DNA from: Methylophilus sp.
GTDB taxonomy: Bacteria; Pseudomonadota; Gammaproteobacteria; Burkholderiales; Methylophilaceae
Assembly: GCA_030696695.1 (NCBI GenBank)
Contig: JAUYRP010000001.1
Coordinates: 134,775-198,774 of the forward strand
DNA: 64,000 nucleotides
Direction of reading: 5' to 3'
Below, piece after piece: positions 36,301-44,503 of this stretch. The first letter of the stretch is position 1; every line of letters begins with the position of its first letter. The translations under genes and the position numbers were made by a program. The notes beneath the pieces are model-generated. The model was not told the DNA's origin. It was given only the letters and a program-made list of their open reading frames with translations, and did not search any database.

Positions 36301-37968
36301 TCCGCTAATAACTAGTACATCTAACAGTGTTTGATGTCCAAAAGTAATTTTTCCATCGTGTGTATCTTGAATGACATTCAGGCTGCGTAGCTTCCTTAGA
36401 ATATCAGATGATGTTTTGAATTGCTGAGATGGTATAGATAGACTACGTGTTTGAAGCATTACTTTCGCCATCTGCTCAATTGCCTGCAATGCAATATCAC
36501 CAAGGCTAGGGTCAGCCTGCACAATTACCTCAAGATAACGTTGAGCCAATCCTTGACTCGTGACTATATTAAAACTACCGCCACGTTGCGCCAACTCAAC
36601 AAACAAAGCCAATTCACGCGGATTTTGAATAAGTGCTCTTGTTGTAACATCTATAGCTGTTGAATCAATACTCAGAGTGCTTAGTAAAGGTAGCACCTCT
36701 TTTTCCCAATCTAATGGCAAGCATTTAACCTCCCAATCCCATGTGCGATTAACTATTCGGTAATCATAGCGTCGATCAAAGTCACGACATGCAGTTACAA
36801 CACTAAGGTTAGGAATCCTTAACAGTTGGTCTATTTGCGCCAAAAAATAGGTTAATACGCTGTGTTCGCGAGCTATAGATAAAACATCTAAAGAGTCGAT
36901 TACGATGACCACATATTTGTGCTCTGCCAATCGTGCTGCTTGCTCAACCCACTGATTTGGCAAGCCCTGAGCTTGAAGTTCAGATGCTGTAGAAAAATCT
37001 GCGAATTCCCGCGATTGAATAAAAAGTGGAATTAAATCATTTTCTGTTTTAGCGCGTTGTTCAAGTGCCTCTTGCAAGCTGAGCATTACACAAGTTTTAC
37101 CGCTGCCAGGAAGTCCGGTAAGTAAAACAGCTCGCTTCTTATCATTAATAGCGACAAGAAGTTCGCTCACTGTTTTGTTTTGAATACTCTGACCAGAAAT
37201 ATCGCGCTGCCAATTTCTACCTATAGCCGATGTTCTTGAAAAAGATGCCTGCACTTCAGTCACCTCCATTGGCGGTGCTAACACCGCACCAGACTGAAGA
37301 ATAATTTCCTTAAGGTCACATTTGGTCAATCTAAACTTTGGTGAAACAGACAAACCACCTACTGAGATATGTCCGCCAAGAAGATCCAGCTGCGTCCATA
37401 CAGCATTAAACGCTAAGTCAGATCTACTGGCCAAATTGCGCAACCGTTCGCGCAAAATAAGCTCTTTTTGATCGTAATCATGATCAATATTGAAAGAGGT
37501 GCGAATAAGAAACTGATAACTTGTAAGGTTAGGCACTACTTTGGTAATGACCTGCGTCAATAAGTTGTTTGTCTCGGTATGCTCTTTGGTCAACTCTTTA
37601 AGATAATATGCTTCAGAACTATAATTAACGGCGAATTCACGGAGCTTAGCTAGTTGACCAAACTCACCGCGCGAGTAAAAGCGAATATTTACATTAGGAG
37701 AGTTTTCTAGAGTATTGGCAGCCTTTTGTATTTCATCTGACAAATCAGACAGAGACCAAGCTCTAAAATCGGGTTGGTTTTTTTTGCACTGACAACAAAT
37801 AATCGTGCCATCAGATTTGCCAATAACAACATCATCAACATCATATTGAGTTGAGTCTACCTCAAGCCAATCAAACTGAGGGTCAGTAAGAACAAATAGC
37901 GCCCAATCGAAAGCAACGAGTGTTTGGTAAATATCCCCACGATTTGATCTTAGGCCAGATACGCTCAT
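33394..37968 (-). CDS. Nuclease-STAND NTPase, putative anti-phage sensor
   Basis: A 1524-residue protein of three parts. Residues 1-110: a PD-(D/E)XK-like nuclease resembling Cap4, with NRGDIYQTLVAFDWAL and the active-site pattern VDDVVIG (Asp45/Asp46) then CQCKKN (Gln60, Lys62). Residues 270-560: a STAND/NACHT-type NTPase with Walker A TGLPGSGKT (285-292), Walker B VVIVIDSLD (353-361), the sensor-like TACRDFD (392-398) and the winged-helix FGHQTLLDVL (543-552). Residues 560-1524: long alpha-helical, repeat-like sensor region. The build matches Avs-type defence proteins that cut DNA on recognising a phage protein. No ribosome site is evident before ATG 37968. It is a single gene inside a decayed tRNA island and visibly more AT-rich than its surroundings. 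Confidence 0.82.
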   Translation of the reverse strand: MSVSGLRSNRGDIYQTLVAFDWALFVLTDPQFDWLEVDSTQYDVDDVVIGKSDGTIICCQCKKNQPDFRAWSLSDLSDEIQKAANTLENSPNVNIRFYSRGEFGQLAKLREFAVNYSSEAYYLKELTKEHTETNNLLTQVITKVVPNLTSYQFLIRTSFNIDHDYDQKELILRERLRNLASRSDLAFNAVWTQLDLLGGHISVGGLSVSPKFRLTKCDLKEIILQSGAVLAPPMEVTEVQASFSRTSAIGRNWQRDISGQSIQNKTVSELLVAINDKKRAVLLTGLPGSGKTCVMLSLQEALEQRAKTENDLIPLFIQSREFADFSTASELQAQGLPNQWVEQAARLAEHKYVVIVIDSLDVLSIAREHSVLTYFLAQIDQLLRIPNLSVVTACRDFDRRYDYRIVNRTWDWEVKCLPLDWEKEVLPLLSTLSIDSTAIDVTTRALIQNPRELALFVELAQRGGSFNIVTSQGLAQRYLEVIVQADPSLGDIALQAIEQMAKVMLQTRSLSIPSQQFKTSSDILRKLRSLNVIQDTHDGKITFGHQTLLDVLVISGAIRQGVTLNQFIQTLPPVPFVRPSIRSFVAQLAIGERPVFRKQIRAVFTSNAAFHIRRLVAEYFSQLNPNDEDWRMLLDLRNNHREIFQVIYQQASSIEWHYFWFKHLVPVLKVNQDEDGLTAHVYKVAQWKNDDANGVLAFWMESLATSWLNSEKIASQLEMYLADVDDEHLLLATTLLNRLLVMPKPRHSFLGATVARFVEAGAISDDLLWQYMTSEIDEESILQHHFGNKLRCQPHEFGSKKEQFLSNRMLQSTALLDLALSTVEYWGEVRINPYGNTRIGFREGYLSETSYSDAHTQMDIRHVDSERILFNAIEAAILYHAHNNSQWWSINRERLCFNHEGALCYFGILAITRNPQTNIDVIGRLLSNRDLLEFSLSFEIANLIKSAFIYLDEATQDVAIATMLNIWHEDEETDEDSRWWKIKRRLEFISAVPCQLRTEEAQRLIDSYEKTNGRFILQADIGMRSGTVAAPFSYEVFLNASDTGILNLLAHYTGYGEGGWSVSFIGGEREVGWQLREASSRQPVRFLKFLSTYWPIISSEFCDEIMDGAASYLAYRYGNLSTNGTWEPQEEPSGAELANDILLELERHPIHWMNNRSAAKALEACSHVIEDIHNATRLAFLAVGFSTHVETIIIIGDAHDFLTSGLNMKSGNVADALMVVAINLLKNQLPLPVLLQQTLCRFSRHDHPAVRAMILRRLAYFQSFNPTLGWDLFENAMQDSKGLWKVAEPCLYYAYHKNFDVVSPFLERIRTESSNKDMEIWGRITALATLTGHINFTYFLDDLNDIDITDAWEGATSVWTHSENIKHHREICLAGIEAALNAPFLNKSNIANLLEHIFRDNQPLVVIPLKLIQCSFEAFERDEQNKYHRLFGFSDWLNAVSHCDPELALSTAEIYLAYIKKTNPHFYDHDNQLTQLMTRLFGEAEEREEYDNGSMLNRVVLLQDGLLSIGLNSVNEWLQSAERS

Positions 37969-38271
37969 TTTTATTAAATTTAATTGAGTAAACTTTTATA
38001 GTAACCTATCAAATAGATATTCAAGATGGTTGAGTAGTTAAAATTCTAACTGGGCCACCCTCACTGTGGACTACCCGCGGTTTATACCCAAGCATGCTCC
38101 CTCTACTTATCCCCTGTTAGCATTCCTAAAATGTATTGCGCATAAAAGACTAGAAAAATGTGATACATTTTCATTCAGTAGATTTAATCATTTTTTTCAT
38201 GATTGATTGTTCTTCAACATTGCAAACTGCTAGTTACTGAGTACGAGTATTACTTAATAAAGGGTAAGCCT
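37969..38271. other. Non-coding stretch between divergent island genes
   Basis: It carries the divergent 5' regions of the nuclease-STAND and DUF2189 genes. Most is AT-rich, but 38050-38140 is a GC-richer block with no reading frame, possibly a scar of a lost mobile element. An AAAATG...CATTTT inverted pair is near 38155-38173. Nothing else is recognised. Confidence 0.45.
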
Positions 38272-39060
38272 ATGAACAAAAACGTGATGTCTTCTTCTAT
38301 CGGCGCTAAAGAAAGTAATACTGTCATTCGTCATGTTCATGCTGGAATCATTATCGACTGGCTACATTCTGGCGTGGAAGATGCGCATCGTGGTGGTTGG
38401 GCAAGTTTGTTCTATGGTTTTGTGTTTACATTTGTTGGTTTGTTTATTCATATCATGTACGCCGAGCATTATTGGCTTTTAGCTGGGCTAACCACAGGCT
38501 TTTTCTTGCTCGGCCCTTTTCTCGCGACTGGGTTATATGATTTGAGTCGTCGGATGGAAAATGGCGAATCTCCTTCACTGATACCAACCCTTACAGCCTG
38601 GCGCACAAACCTTGCTAATATCTTTTTGTTTACATTGTTATTGCTTGCTATCTTTTTAATCTGGACATTGGCATCTCTCAGCATTTTTTCACACTTTTTT
38701 AATGGTGCATTACCAACATTTACCGATATTGTGATTAGTGTGATTAAGTTTAAACAACCTCTATTTACACTGATATATTTTTCTATAGGTGGGTTATTTG
38801 CTATTTTTGTGTATGCCATCAGCGTGGTTGCTATACCGCTAATGCTTGATTGCAAGGTAAATGCTGCAACTGCGGCTTTAGTTAGCCTGCGAGCATGCAC
38901 CCGCAACCCAGTTGTAATGTTACTTTGGGCTTTTTGTATTGTCGTACTTGTGGGTGTTGGTCTTGCTACAAGTTTTCTAGGTTTGTTTCTGTTCATGCCA
39001 ATCGTCGGGCACGCTAGCTGGCATGTTTATAAAGACTTGATAGATACAAATTATCTGTAA
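38272..39060 (+). CDS. DUF2189 integral membrane protein
   Basis: A 262-residue protein with about six membrane segments. It matches DUF2189 proteins through WLHSGVEDAHRGGWASLFYG, FFLLGPFLATGLYDLSRRME and the C-terminal GHASWHVYKDLI. No function is established; the family is common in beta- and alphaproteobacteria. ATG at 38272 has an AAGGGT site. It lies between the STAND gene and repeat copy 3, so it is either cargo or a displaced core gene. Confidence 0.9.
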   Translation: MNKNVMSSSIGAKESNTVIRHVHAGIIIDWLHSGVEDAHRGGWASLFYGFVFTFVGLFIHIMYAEHYWLLAGLTTGFFLLGPFLATGLYDLSRRMENGESPSLIPTLTAWRTNLANIFLFTLLLLAIFLIWTLASLSIFSHFFNGALPTFTDIVISVIKFKQPLFTLIYFSIGGLFAIFVYAISVVAIPLMLDCKVNAATAALVSLRACTRNPVVMLLWAFCIVVLVGVGLATSFLGLFLFMPIVGHASWHVYKDLIDTNYL

Positions 39061-39145
39061 CGCGGTTAGCGCTTTTTGATCCGGGTGTTTTTTAACAGGT
39101 GGTTTTGATCATATAGCTTTATTACATTTGAAATTCAGATTCTTT

Positions 39146-39215
39146 GCAGTTCGATTCCGGCTCATGGCCACCAGCTAGTAGAAAGCTCACAGAGATGTGG
39201 GCTTTTTTCATTTAA
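39146..39215. repeat. Attachment-site-like repeat, copy 3
   Basis: GCAGTTCGATTC (T-arm segment of tRNA-Phe) and GGCCACCAGC are exact matches separated by diverged bases. Next come AAAGCTCACAGAGATG and TGGGCTTTTTTCATTTAAT, together a 35-nt exact match to the tRNA terminator and flank. This marks the far end of the island, 7.8 kb from the tRNA. Confidence 0.85.
39181..39207. terminator. Duplicated tRNA terminator in repeat copy 3
   Basis: AAAGCTCAC / GTGGGCTTT stem with an AGAGAT loop and T run, identical to the tRNA-Phe terminator; it would terminate the DUF2189 transcript. Confidence 0.75.
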
Positions 39216-39254
39216 TCGTACGTAACCAAATCGTATACCACGTGTTTAGTTAAA

Positions 39255-40436
39255 TTACCCTGCAATACAGGCAGTTGTATGCAAAACCACTTTGTTTCTG
39301 CCGCTATGCTTGGCTTTGTATAACGCTTGGTCTGCTGCTGACAACATGGTTTTGAATTCCACTCCCACCTGCGAAGAGTCGACAATGCCGATGCTTATCG
39401 AAGTTTTGATGACTTTGCCACCCACTAAAAATGAGGTTGATGCGTACGCTTCACGCACACGATTTGCGATGATTAATGCTTCAGCTGTATCGGTTGAGGG
39501 CAGTAACACACAAAATTCATCACCACCATAACGCGCAAAATAATCATTTGTCCTAATTTTTGTAGCAACAATGATGGCTAGTCCGCGCAATATTTCGTCA
39601 CCATTAAGATGCCCATAGTTGTCGTTAATGGATTTGAAATTGTCTATATCAATGAGCATTAAAGAAAACTTATCCCCGATGCGCTTGCTACGCGATTGCA
39701 GCTTTGCAATTTCTTCTTCCAACAGCCGGCGGTTGAATGCACCTGTCAATGGGTCACGCGTTGCAAATTGCTCAATCTCAGTCATAACTTGACGATTAAG
39801 CATGACTAAAAAGCCGAATGTGACACACAGCTGCAACGCACAGGTAATTAAGAATGTGGCTGGGTTAACGGGAATATTGGCATATAAGCTATATGTTTCT
39901 GGCGAGGATTGTGACAAGACAATGGCCCTGATGAGCATTGCGAGTGAGAGTAACGCAAACGAAAACCCTGTCAGCCATGAGATAGATTTAAGCTTAGGTT
40001 TGCTGCGGACAATTGTTTCGCTGGCGCACGCGGCATAACCGATAGAACATATAAGCGAGTTTGCGACGGTGCGAGAGATAATGTCTGGATGAATAAACTC
40101 AAACCAATAGGTTTGAAATGTGGCCACACTCACAAAAACTACTGCCGGCCACACATAAACTTGGCCAGATTTAAATGATTGAATGCCCGTGAATTGCAGT
40201 GCAATGCTTGTGGTGATGAGTGTCGTGCCGAGCAAAACCGCATATTTGGCATTTGCAGTAGGTGTTTGAAAGAAATAGGCAGAACCTAGGCCAACGGCAA
40301 TACACAGACTGGCGATTGACCACTGTTTTACGCTATTGATGCTGCGTGTATGCAAGCCTGCAGATAAAATTAAGCCAGAAAATAGTAAGGACAGCATGGC
40401 AAATAACACCATAATCGTGCGGACATCTAGATTCAT
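39255..40436 (-). CDS. Membrane-bound diguanylate cyclase (GGDEF)
   Basis: A 393-residue protein. Residues 1-215 hold about seven hydrophobic segments, a putative sensor region. Residues 225-385 form a GGDEF domain with RDPLTGAFNRR, the active motif ARYGGDEF at 301-308, and an intact product-inhibition I-site RTND at 295-298, five residues upstream. It should make cyclic di-GMP from GTP, with feedback control. The signal sensed is unknown. No EAL domain. It is a single gene next to the island boundary, and the distant MSHA-type pilus is a plausible output because MshE proteins can bind c-di-GMP. Confidence 0.93.
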   Translation of the reverse strand: MNLDVRTIMVLFAMLSLLFSGLILSAGLHTRSINSVKQWSIASLCIAVGLGSAYFFQTPTANAKYAVLLGTTLITTSIALQFTGIQSFKSGQVYVWPAVVFVSVATFQTYWFEFIHPDIISRTVANSLICSIGYAACASETIVRSKPKLKSISWLTGFSFALLSLAMLIRAIVLSQSSPETYSLYANIPVNPATFLITCALQLCVTFGFLVMLNRQVMTEIEQFATRDPLTGAFNRRLLEEEIAKLQSRSKRIGDKFSLMLIDIDNFKSINDNYGHLNGDEILRGLAIIVATKIRTNDYFARYGGDEFCVLLPSTDTAEALIIANRVREAYASTSFLVGGKVIKTSISIGIVDSSQVGVEFKTMLSAADQALYKAKHSGRNKVVLHTTACIAG

Positions 40437-40785
40437 TCTGCTCCTTACTGTTAATCTCTTGAATTATATTACGTGCAATTTTGTGCTTTTATTTACCCTT
40501 GCCCATAAAATACCTACACATTATTTTTTAGCGCGGCATTAACTTAAACCAATACAATGAATCCGCAAATCAACATTATAGTATGTGTGTGAGTTAAGTA
40601 ACGACCCTACATGTTTATGTCTGTGAAGGCTAAGTGCACTGAGGGAGTAATGTGTTTGGACGATGAAAGTTAAAAGCACTCATTTTCAGTTTAAATTGCA
40701 CGTATCACCAATTCAATTCATTCCCTTAACTACAATACTCATTAATGACATATGCACTATACAAATAGTGCGATAAATTGAAATC
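40437..40785. other. Intergenic stretch, nothing recognised
   Basis: About 350 bp upstream of the GGDEF gene and the small lipopeptide gene. No reading frame, RNA or hairpin that I can support. Confidence 0.5.
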
Positions 40786-40896
40786 ATGAATAAGCTATCA
40801 ATTACCCTTTTATTCCTTTGCGTTATCGCGCTAACTGGCTGCCATCACTTTGGGCATCATTGCCCACCTGGTCAAGCCAATAAAGGCAACTGTTAA
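40786..40896 (+). CDS. 36-residue His/Cys-rich lipopeptide
   Basis: A very short gene whose product has a complete lipoprotein signal (MNKLSITLLFLCVIALTGC, Cys19) followed by only 17 residues: HHFGHHCPPGQANKGNC. That is four His and two more Cys in a row of tiny size. Similar micro-lipoproteins are common but often missed. The His/Cys tail suggests metal binding at the inner face of the outer membrane (inference). No clear ribosome site, so existence is moderately supported. Confidence 0.55.
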   Translation: MNKLSITLLFLCVIALTGCHHFGHHCPPGQANKGNC

Positions 40897-40980
40897 TTAA
40901 GTTAGGTATTGACTGAAGTTAGTCAGATTGTTTGCTTTTAATAGTGTTTAAATTTCAAACTGGCGCAACCACACCGCACC

Positions 40981-42153
40981 TTACACTCTCCTTAGCTGCC
41001 ATTCAATTGAGCAGTTAAAGTAATCATGCAGTGACATTTGTGGACGCTGATAGCCACCTACTACACCTTGCTTAGACAACACCCACTGCCATAACTGAAT
41101 ATCGCGGGCACGAAATGCCCCAGCGCACGACAGTAAATAATAGCGCCACTTTCTATAAAACACGTCGCCATATTCTGCGCTAAACTCAGGCCAATGTTGG
41201 TTAAAATTATGAAACCATGCGATTAGGGTTTTATCATAATCCGCGCCAAAATTATGGAGGTCTTCCACCACAAATTGGCCTTCCACCGCATTGGCGATTT
41301 GTTGAATAGAAGGTAGATCGCCATTAGGAAATATGTATCGTTCCAGCCACGGGTCTGTGATGCCGTTGCTCGTATTTTTACCAATGGTATGCAATAAAAA
41401 TAACCCCTCGTCATTCAGGCACCGATGGGCTACTTGCATAAATTTTCGGTGGTTTTTTCTGCCTACGTGTTCAAACATCCCTACACTGGCAATCGCATCA
41501 AATTGCTCATTCACCGCTCGATAGTCTTGCAATCTAAACTCTACGGGCAAATGCGCATAGCGTACTTGGCCAAACTTTACCTGCTCTGAAGAAACGGTAA
41601 TGCCTACACATTCCACGCCATATTTTTCCGCAGCGTATCCCATTAGGCTACCCCAGCCACAACCAATATCGAGCAAACGCATGCCCGGCTGCAGTTTTAA
41701 CTTTTGGCAAATCAGCTCTAATTTGTTCTCTTGTGCCTGATCAAGATTGCTCGCTTGTTGCCAATAAGCACAGGTATAGGTCATGCGCTTATCCAGCATG
41801 GCCTGATAAAACGTATTTCCAAGGTTGTAGTGGTATTCACCCACCCGCCAAGCCCGCTTACTGTTTTGTTTGTTGATGAGTTTATGCTGAATATATGGCA
41901 GCCATAAGCTGGATGGCTTTACTTTTTCATGTAATTGCGCACGCAACAAACGGTAGAAAAATGCATCCAGTTGCGGCACATCCCAATCCCCTTGCATGTA
42001 GGATTCACCCAAACCAAGACTACCTTGCGAGAGAATGCGCTGGATCGCGTCAGAATTATGCAATTGAATATCCCAAGGATTGCTGCCGTTCAACGCAATC
42101 CCAGCTTCATTCAAGCGTTGATTAAACCATTCTTCTAAACTAGTGAGCTTCAT
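40981..42153 (-). CDS. cfa: Cyclopropane-fatty-acyl-phospholipid synthase
   Basis: A 390-residue SAM-dependent enzyme that methylenates unsaturated acyl chains of membrane lipids. The N-terminal part has PWDIQLHNSDAIQRIL and LGESYMQGDWDVPQLD. The Rossmann core has LLDIGCGWGSLMGYAA (about 170-185) and VGITVSSEQ, and the active-site GMFEHVGRKNH and FPNGDLPS follow. ATG at 42153 is preferred to the longer reading to 42210. It is alone on its strand. Confidence 0.95.
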   Translation of the reverse strand: MKLTSLEEWFNQRLNEAGIALNGSNPWDIQLHNSDAIQRILSQGSLGLGESYMQGDWDVPQLDAFFYRLLRAQLHEKVKPSSLWLPYIQHKLINKQNSKRAWRVGEYHYNLGNTFYQAMLDKRMTYTCAYWQQASNLDQAQENKLELICQKLKLQPGMRLLDIGCGWGSLMGYAAEKYGVECVGITVSSEQVKFGQVRYAHLPVEFRLQDYRAVNEQFDAIASVGMFEHVGRKNHRKFMQVAHRCLNDEGLFLLHTIGKNTSNGITDPWLERYIFPNGDLPSIQQIANAVEGQFVVEDLHNFGADYDKTLIAWFHNFNQHWPEFSAEYGDVFYRKWRYYLLSCAGAFRARDIQLWQWVLSKQGVVGGYQRPQMSLHDYFNCSIEWQLRRV

Positions 42154-42384
42154 TTGGCAAATAACCCATCCATATAAAACACGCATTGTTGGTATAGTGC
42201 CCGTAGGCAATATGCAACGATATATTCAATATCAAACTATGTTTAGCCAGCTGCTCTAAATCATTCTAGACCAAGCGTATTTAAATGGGAATATGACCCA
42301 TCTGAATTCATACCCTACCCCGCTCCACCCATCGCATCAATTGAAAATCCTGTGTACAATCATGGTCATATATAGGGATACCTC

Positions 42385-42705
42385 ATGAGTAATTTTCAAA
42401 ATATTGAAGCACCAGCGTTATTTAACCTAATGACGCAACCTAAAGTACTCGTGGTGGATGTGCGCAATGATGACGAAGTGATGCGTGGGAGAATCCCAAA
42501 TGCCATCCATATCCCCCTCTCCATGTTGCCTGTGGAATATCAAAAATTAGAAGGTGCTGACCAAGTCGTGTTTTACTGTCACAGCGGTGTGCGCTCAGCC
42601 TTGGCGGCGGATTTTGCAGTGAGTAAAGGGATTGATCATGTACACAACCTCACAGGTGGGGTGATTGCATGGGCAAAAGCTGGCTACGATTTCGTAAATA
42701 AATAG
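42385..42705 (+). CDS. Single-domain rhodanese sulfurtransferase
   Basis: A 106-residue rhodanese with the active-site loop VVFYCHSGVRS (Cys about 73) and VDVRNDDEVMRGRIPNAIHIP. It accepts or donates sulfane sulfur. It is followed at 17 bp by TusA and then by a DsrE-like protein, a recurring sulfur-carrier trio that probably passes persulfide sulfur between them. Confidence 0.93.
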   Translation: MSNFQNIEAPALFNLMTQPKVLVVDVRNDDEVMRGRIPNAIHIPLSMLPVEYQKLEGADQVVFYCHSGVRSALAADFAVSKGIDHVHNLTGGVIAWAKAGYDFVNK

Positions 42706-42722
42706 AATAATTGGCGGATATC

Positions 42723-42962
42723 ATGGACTTTGATAAAGAAGTAGACGCAAAAAATTTAAATTGTCCTTTACCGATTTTGCGCTGCAAAAAAGGGCTAAAC
42801 GAGCTACTTGGCAATCAGGTACTCAAAATCATGGCAACTGACCCAGGCTCGGTCAAAGACTTTGAAGCATTTTGCAAGCAAACAGGGCATACGCTTTTAC
42901 AGCTCGATCAAACCGATAAAGTGTTTACCTTTTATATTAAAAAGCGTAACGACACGCTTTAA
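42723..42962 (+). CDS. tusA: TusA sulfur-carrier protein
   Basis: A 79-residue SirA/TusA-fold protein with the sulfur-binding Cys in NLNCPLPILRCKKG (first Cys about residue 14). It relays persulfide sulfur for tRNA thiolation, molybdenum cofactor assembly or sulfur oxidation. ATG at 42723 has the GGCGGA site; the upstream TTG is rejected. Part of the rhodanese-TusA-DsrE unit. Confidence 0.92.
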   Translation: MDFDKEVDAKNLNCPLPILRCKKGLNELLGNQVLKIMATDPGSVKDFEAFCKQTGHTLLQLDQTDKVFTFYIKKRNDTL

Positions 42963-42965
42963 TCC

Positions 42966-43433
42966 ATGGCAAAGAAACTTGCCCTTATCGCTTCTAAAGG
43001 CACGCTAGACTGGGCGTACCCGCCTTTTATTTTAGCCTCCACCGCAGCTGCCCTTGATTATGAAGTCTGTATTTTCTTTACGTTTTACGGCCTGACTTTA
43101 CTCAAAAAAGATGTTTCAGATTTAAAAGTGTCTCCCCTTGGCAACCCAGCCATGCCGATGCCAGTGCCCATGCCTAACCTTGTACAAATGTTACCTGGCA
43201 TGGAGAGCATGGCTACCATGATGATGAAACAAAAAATTGCAGACAAAGGTGTTGCCTCGATAGAAGAGTTGCGCAGCGCGTGCTTAGAGAGCGGCGTTAA
43301 GCTGATTGCCTGCCAAATGACCGTAGACTTATTTGATTTTAAGCAAGACGATTTTATTGAGGGCATTGAGTTTGGCGGCGCTGCGACTTTCTTTGAGTTT
43401 GCAGGTAATTCGGATGTCAGTTTGTTTATTTAG
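42966..43433 (+). CDS. DsrE/F-like sulfur-relay protein
   Basis: A 155-residue DsrE/DsrF/DrsH-like protein starting MAKKLALIASKGTLDWAYPPFILA. It has a Met/Pro-rich loop (NPAMPMPVPMPNLVQMLPGM) near 60-79 and a late Cys in VKLIACQMTVDLF (about 119), the usual persulfide site in this subfamily. It lies 3 bp after tusA. A partner of TusA in sulfur transfer is the likely role. A membrane role is sometimes suggested for this type; not evident here. Confidence 0.9.
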   Translation: MAKKLALIASKGTLDWAYPPFILASTAAALDYEVCIFFTFYGLTLLKKDVSDLKVSPLGNPAMPMPVPMPNLVQMLPGMESMATMMMKQKIADKGVASIEELRSACLESGVKLIACQMTVDLFDFKQDDFIEGIEFGGAATFFEFAGNSDVSLFI

Positions 43434-43442
43434 GAGTGTGCT

Positions 43443-44480
43443 ATGAGCAAAGCAGCAAGACTGTCTGAAAAGTGGTTTAACCGTGCATTGTGGTTAGTAG
43501 CATTTATATTTGCGTGGTTTTTACTGGGCTTGGGCACTGCAATTATTCGCGACTTACCGCATGTGGAACAATCCTACTCGATAGAAGACTTCGTCGATCA
43601 CGCAAAGATAGACCCCCTGCGTACAGAACTAGAAACCCTGCAACAACAGCATACTGAAACCAGAGATAAGTTAGACCAAGCACAGCTCACGCTGAATACG
43701 CGTCGCAATGATTATCAAGCCATGCGCCGCACTTTTGAAAACTGGTTAGCGACACGGGATGTCACCCAGCAAAATCAACAAGATGATGAATTGGTGACCC
43801 GCACTGCAACACTAGATCAATTAAAGGCGTTAGAGCGCGAGGCTGAAAAGGCAGTTGAAACACTCTCAAAACAACAACTAGATCAAAATCAAGCTGAAAA
43901 TAAAATCAGAACACAGGTGAACAAGCTAGAACAAGATGCTTCACAAGCACTTTACGATGCTAACCAAAAGCAATCCACACGTGTATTTCTCTATCGTCTA
44001 TTGCTCGCATTACCGCTAGTTGCGTTGGCAGGCTGGTTATTTGCTAAAAAACGTAAAACCCCTTATTGGCCTTTTGTGTGGGGCTTTATCATCTTTGCAA
44101 TGTTTACCTTCTTCTTCGAACTGGTACCTTATCTACCAGATTATGGTGGCTACGTACGCTATTTAGTCGGCATTATCATGACAGTGCTCGGCGGGAAATA
44201 TGCAATTGCTGCATTACAGACATACTTAGAAAAACAGAAACTGGCCGAATCGCAACCGCAGCTATTGCGGCGGGAAGAGCTTAATTACGATACTGCGCTT
44301 ACGCTATTGAACAAAGGCGTTTGCCCAGGGTGTGAGCGTGGCATTGACTTGAAAGACACTCGCAACGACTTCTGCCATCATTGCGGGATAGGCTTGTTCA
44401 ACAAATGCAGTGCTTGTGGCGCGCGTAAAAGTGCATTCAGTAAATTTTGCCAAGGCTGCGGGGCTAGTGCGCGCGCCTGA
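43443..44480 (+). CDS. Coiled-coil membrane protein with C-terminal double zinc ribbon
   Basis: A 345-residue protein. A membrane segment lies at about 16-38, a coiled coil at about 55-175, three more membrane segments at about 185-265, and the end (about 295-345) carries four CxxC pairs: CPGC, CHHC, CSAC and CQGC. The last part is a zinc-ribbon doublet, probably cytoplasmic. I do not know its function. It starts 10 bp after the DsrE-like gene. Confidence 0.8.
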   Translation: MSKAARLSEKWFNRALWLVAFIFAWFLLGLGTAIIRDLPHVEQSYSIEDFVDHAKIDPLRTELETLQQQHTETRDKLDQAQLTLNTRRNDYQAMRRTFENWLATRDVTQQNQQDDELVTRTATLDQLKALEREAEKAVETLSKQQLDQNQAENKIRTQVNKLEQDASQALYDANQKQSTRVFLYRLLLALPLVALAGWLFAKKRKTPYWPFVWGFIIFAMFTFFFELVPYLPDYGGYVRYLVGIIMTVLGGKYAIAALQTYLEKQKLAESQPQLLRREELNYDTALTLLNKGVCPGCERGIDLKDTRNDFCHHCGIGLFNKCSACGARKSAFSKFCQGCGASARA

Positions 44481-44503
44481 TAAAGCTTAGGCTGGGTGAA
44501 TAC

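Noticed and set aside
39146-39215. A second functional tRNA at the third repeat copy
   Set aside because: Only part of the T arm and the CCA end are present; the rest of a cloverleaf is missing.
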